The notes below the pieces were generated by a model, which worked only from the letters and a program-made list of their open reading frames with translations, did not search any database and was not told the DNA's origin. A program made the translations under genes and the position numbers. Positions 62,193-64,000 of a DNA stretch of 64,000 bases are shown piece after piece (position 1 is the stretch's first letter; each line of letters opens with the position of its first letter). This DNA comes from Desulfocapsaceae bacterium (GTDB lineage Bacteria; Desulfobacterota; Desulfobulbia; Desulfobulbales; Desulfocapsaceae): positions 50,470 through 114,469 of the forward strand of contig JARLHL010000040.1 in the NCBI GenBank assembly GCA_031292275.1. Direction: 5' to 3'.

Positions 62193-63518
62193 ATGAACTA
62201 CTCAAGAGCCTATAACGACAAACTGATGTCCCCAGAAAAGGCCGTACAGATGATCGATTCCGGCGACTGGGTTGATTACGCCTGTTTTCTCGGCACCCCC
62301 ATTCAACTCGACCAGGAACTTGCCAAGCGGGCCGGCGACCTCAAGCATGTCAAAATCCGCAGCCTTGGTTTTCTTGGGGTTGCTGCGGTCGCCGAGGTAG
62401 ATCCAAGCCGTGAGAGTTTTATCTACAACAACTGGCATTTCACCGGCGGCGACCGTCAGCTTCATGATAAAAAATCCTGCAATTATATCCCGCTGCTCTA
62501 TCATGAGGGGCCGGGATTTTATGACAACGAGGATGTTGAAACCGACGTGCTGCTGGTCCGCACGACCCCTATGGACAAGGATGGCTTCTTTAATTTCGGG
62601 GCGGCCAATTCCTTCACCCGCGCCCAGGCCAACCGGGCCCGCAAGATCATTGTCGAGGTTAATGAGAACATTCCCTACTGCCATGGCGGTTATGACGAGC
62701 ATATCCACATATCCGAAGTCAGCGCGGTGGTCCAGAGCGACAACCAGCCCATGTTCTGCCTCCCGGAGCCTAAGATCAGCGATCAGGATCAGCAGATCGC
62801 CGAGATGGTCGTCTCACAGATCCAGAACGGCGCCTGCCTGCAACTCGGCATCGGTGCCATGCCCAATGCCATCGGCAAGCTTATTGCCAAGTCCAGCCTG
62901 CGGGATCTGGGCGTCCATACAGAGATGCTGTGTGACTCCTTTGTTGATATGTATGAGGCCGGCTGCATATCCAATAAAAAGAAAAACGCAAACCAGGGCA
63001 AGATGGTCTACACCTTCGCTCTGGGCTCAAATAAGCTCTATGATTTCATCAACAACAACCGGGCGTGCAGCAGCTTCCCCGTCAATTACACGAATGATCT
63101 GGTCGTTATTGCGGCAAACGAGAACGCCATTGCCATCAACAACGCGGTAGAGGTCGACCTCTACGGGCAGGTCTCTTCAGAATCGCACGGATTCCGCCAC
63201 ATCTCCGGCACCGGCGGTCAGTTTGACTACACCTACGGCTGCTACCACTCCCGAGGCGGAAAATCTTTTATCTGTCTGACCTCAACCACCAAGGACAAGG
63301 CCGGCAATCTCAAATCCCGAATCCGCCCCTTCCTTGATCCCGGCACCATCACCACCCTGCCCCGGACCGTTGTCAGCTACGTCGTCACCGAGCACGGGAT
63401 GGTCAATCTCAAGGGAAAATCCACCTGGGAACGGGCCCTGTCCCTGATTTCCATTGCCCATCCCGATTTCCGCGAAGAGCTTCGAGAGCAGGCGGAGAAA
63501 ATGAACATTCTGCATTGA
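62193..63518 (+). CDS. Acetyl-CoA hydrolase / CoA-transferase family protein
   Basis: A 441-residue class I CoA-transferase of the acetyl-CoA hydrolase/butyryl- or 4-hydroxybutyrate CoA-transferase group, which moves CoA between acetate and another acid. Motifs: KAVQMIDSGDWVDYACFLGTP region (loop near CoA), GIGAMPNAIGKLI, HTEMLCDSFVDMYEAGCI (with the likely catalytic Glu region), FRHISGTGGQFDY and VTEHGMVNLKGKSTWERA. The start ATG (62193) has GGAG 7 bases upstream; the frame is open 57 bases earlier. Likely a propionate/butyrate or acetate activation enzyme; the exact acid is uncertain. A strong hairpin follows, and the etf genes converge on it. Confidence 0.85.
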   Translation: MNYSRAYNDKLMSPEKAVQMIDSGDWVDYACFLGTPIQLDQELAKRAGDLKHVKIRSLGFLGVAAVAEVDPSRESFIYNNWHFTGGDRQLHDKKSCNYIPLLYHEGPGFYDNEDVETDVLLVRTTPMDKDGFFNFGAANSFTRAQANRARKIIVEVNENIPYCHGGYDEHIHISEVSAVVQSDNQPMFCLPEPKISDQDQQIAEMVVSQIQNGACLQLGIGAMPNAIGKLIAKSSLRDLGVHTEMLCDSFVDMYEAGCISNKKKNANQGKMVYTFALGSNKLYDFINNNRACSSFPVNYTNDLVVIAANENAIAINNAVEVDLYGQVSSESHGFRHISGTGGQFDYTYGCYHSRGGKSFICLTSTTKDKAGNLKSRIRPFLDPGTITTLPRTVVSYVVTEHGMVNLKGKSTWERALSLISIAHPDFREELREQAEKMNILH

Positions 63519-63604
63519 GGGCGGGATTCCCCCATGAAAAACACTTGAAGGGGAAAAAGAGGAGGGTCTCTGAATGCAGGGGAGCCTGTCCTGAAAGTCT
63601 GAAA

Positions 63605-63650
63605 AAAGAAAGGGGAAGCGCAGGTACAGACCGGCGTTTCCCCTTTCTTT
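63605..63650. terminator. 17-bp bidirectional terminator hairpin
   Basis: The left arm (63605-63621, AAAGAAAGGGGAAGCGC) pairs with the right arm (63634-63650) through 17 positions with one G-T pair; the loop is 12 bases. A/T-rich arm ends give CTTTCTTT on the plus strand. It is 86 bases after the CoA-transferase stop, and also lies downstream of the etfA stop on the minus strand. Confidence 0.75.
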
Positions 63651-63743
63651 ATGTATACTACCCAACTGCGGGGCTCTTTCTTACCGAAGTGAAATATCAG
63701 CGCATTCTGCAAAAAAAATGAAGCTGCCCCAGGTGTTGAAGTT

Positions 63744-63810
63744 TTGTTAAGCAGGGACAGAATAACTTTTCTAACAACAACGCGAAAAAATAACTTCTGT
63801 CCCTTAACAA
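63744..63810. repeat. Imperfect palindrome with GGGACAG motifs (REP-like)
   Basis: TTGTTAAG at 63744-63751 and GGGACAGAA at 63754-63762 form one arm; TTCTGTCCC (63795-63803) and CTTAACAA (63803-63810) form the inverted second arm, with the tract TAACTTTT / AAAAAATAAC nearer the centre. The arms are about 27 bases with a two-base bulge. GGGACAG-type inverted repeats are common beside REP-associated tyrosine transposases in related genomes, but no transposase is in the window. A mobile non-autonomous element or a terminator are both possible. Confidence 0.55.
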
Positions 63811-63862
63811 CACCCCGCACGGCGCTGCAGTTTGTGTGACGGATCCTCCGCGTCCTGCACAG

Positions 63863-64000
63863 TTAGAGCGCGTTGATTTTTTCTGTAAGTACGGGGATAA
63901 AAGTCTTGAGGTCGGCCACCACCAGGACATCGGCCACCTCACCGATCGGGGCGTCCTTGTCGGTATTGATGGCCACCACGAACTCGGACTTCTTCATCCC
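63863..64000 (-). CDS. etfA: Electron transfer flavoprotein alpha subunit, C-terminal end
   Basis: The last 45 residues of an ETF alpha subunit, cut by the right edge of the window. The sequence GMKKSEFVVAINTDKDAPIG then VADVLVVADLKTFIPVLTEK is the FAD-domain end of EtfA, with the AINTDKDAPIF-type signature (here APIG) that contacts the flavin. The stop is TAA at 63865-63863. Together with the CoA-transferase this suggests a fatty-acid or acyl-CoA oxidation context, but the upstream genes are not visible. Confidence 0.9.
   Translation of the reverse strand, partial: GMKKSEFVVAINTDKDAPIGEVADVLVVADLKTFIPVLTEKINAL

Noticed and set aside
1..64000. tRNA, rRNA, CRISPR arrays, prophage and insertion sequences
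   Set aside because: No cloverleaf-type sequences, rRNA signatures, regular spaced repeats or transposase/integrase reading frames were recognised anywhere in the window.

Overview
The window looks like a chromosomal segment of a Gram-negative, motile, anaerobic or facultative bacterium of the Desulfobacterota, probably near the Desulfobulbales. This is an inference from protein flavour and content: an ftsH-folP pair, flbD-motA-motB, HDOD/GGDEF signalling proteins, a full nuo operon with a NuoCD fusion, an acetyl-CoA hydrolase/CoA-transferase family enzyme and an ETF subunit. No rRNA, tRNA, CRISPR array, transposase or phage gene was seen.

Layout. 0-4 kb: start of hisC, mscL, a secreted lytic transglycosylase with a long disordered linker, and a 75-residue unknown protein. 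4.4-11.8 kb: carA-carB, ftsH and folP. 12.2-26.1 kb: a signalling block with a lone receiver, a PAS hybrid kinase, a CcdA-like thiol transporter, two paralogous HDOD-REC-GGDEF proteins around a degenerate-REC-PAS-PAS-GGDEF-EAL protein, and a BarA-type hybrid kinase. 26.6-31.8 kb: small housekeeping and stress genes: Dabb protein, a tandem ribbon-helix-helix-like regulator with a macrodomain gene and an 87-residue gene, a divergent Hsp20, two Nudix enzymes, a YqiA-like esterase and a frameshifted nitroreductase.

31.9-35.4 kb: an envelope-stress module with a ZraP/CpxP-like periplasmic protein of two internal repeats, a CpxA-like kinase and a CpxR-like regulator; a perfect GTAAA-N5-GTAAA box lies in front of the regulator gene. 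35.4-39.8 kb: a small membrane protein, flbD-motA-motB, an O-methyltransferase and a DUF2058 protein. 39.8-47.8 kb: less characterised genes (TPR/SEC-C protein, stand-alone RapZ C-terminal domain, coiled-coil protein, lone receiver, spermidine-synthase-like methyltransferase, SrkA-like kinase, split RluA-type pseudouridine synthase). 47.9-61.4 kb: 13 genes nuoA-N on the minus strand, ended by a strong terminator and preceded by a promoter with a palindrome. 62.2-64 kb: a CoA-transferase and the 3' end of etfA.

The most interesting parts are the duplicated HDOD-REC-GGDEF pair whose second copy has Asn in place of the phosphoacceptor Asp, with a third Asp-less receiver between them; the Cpx-like circuit; the RHH-macrodomain operon divergent from hsp20; and an unassigned 560-base region with a promoter of unusual 20-base spacing and hairpins. 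None of these is proved to be a new system from sequence alone.
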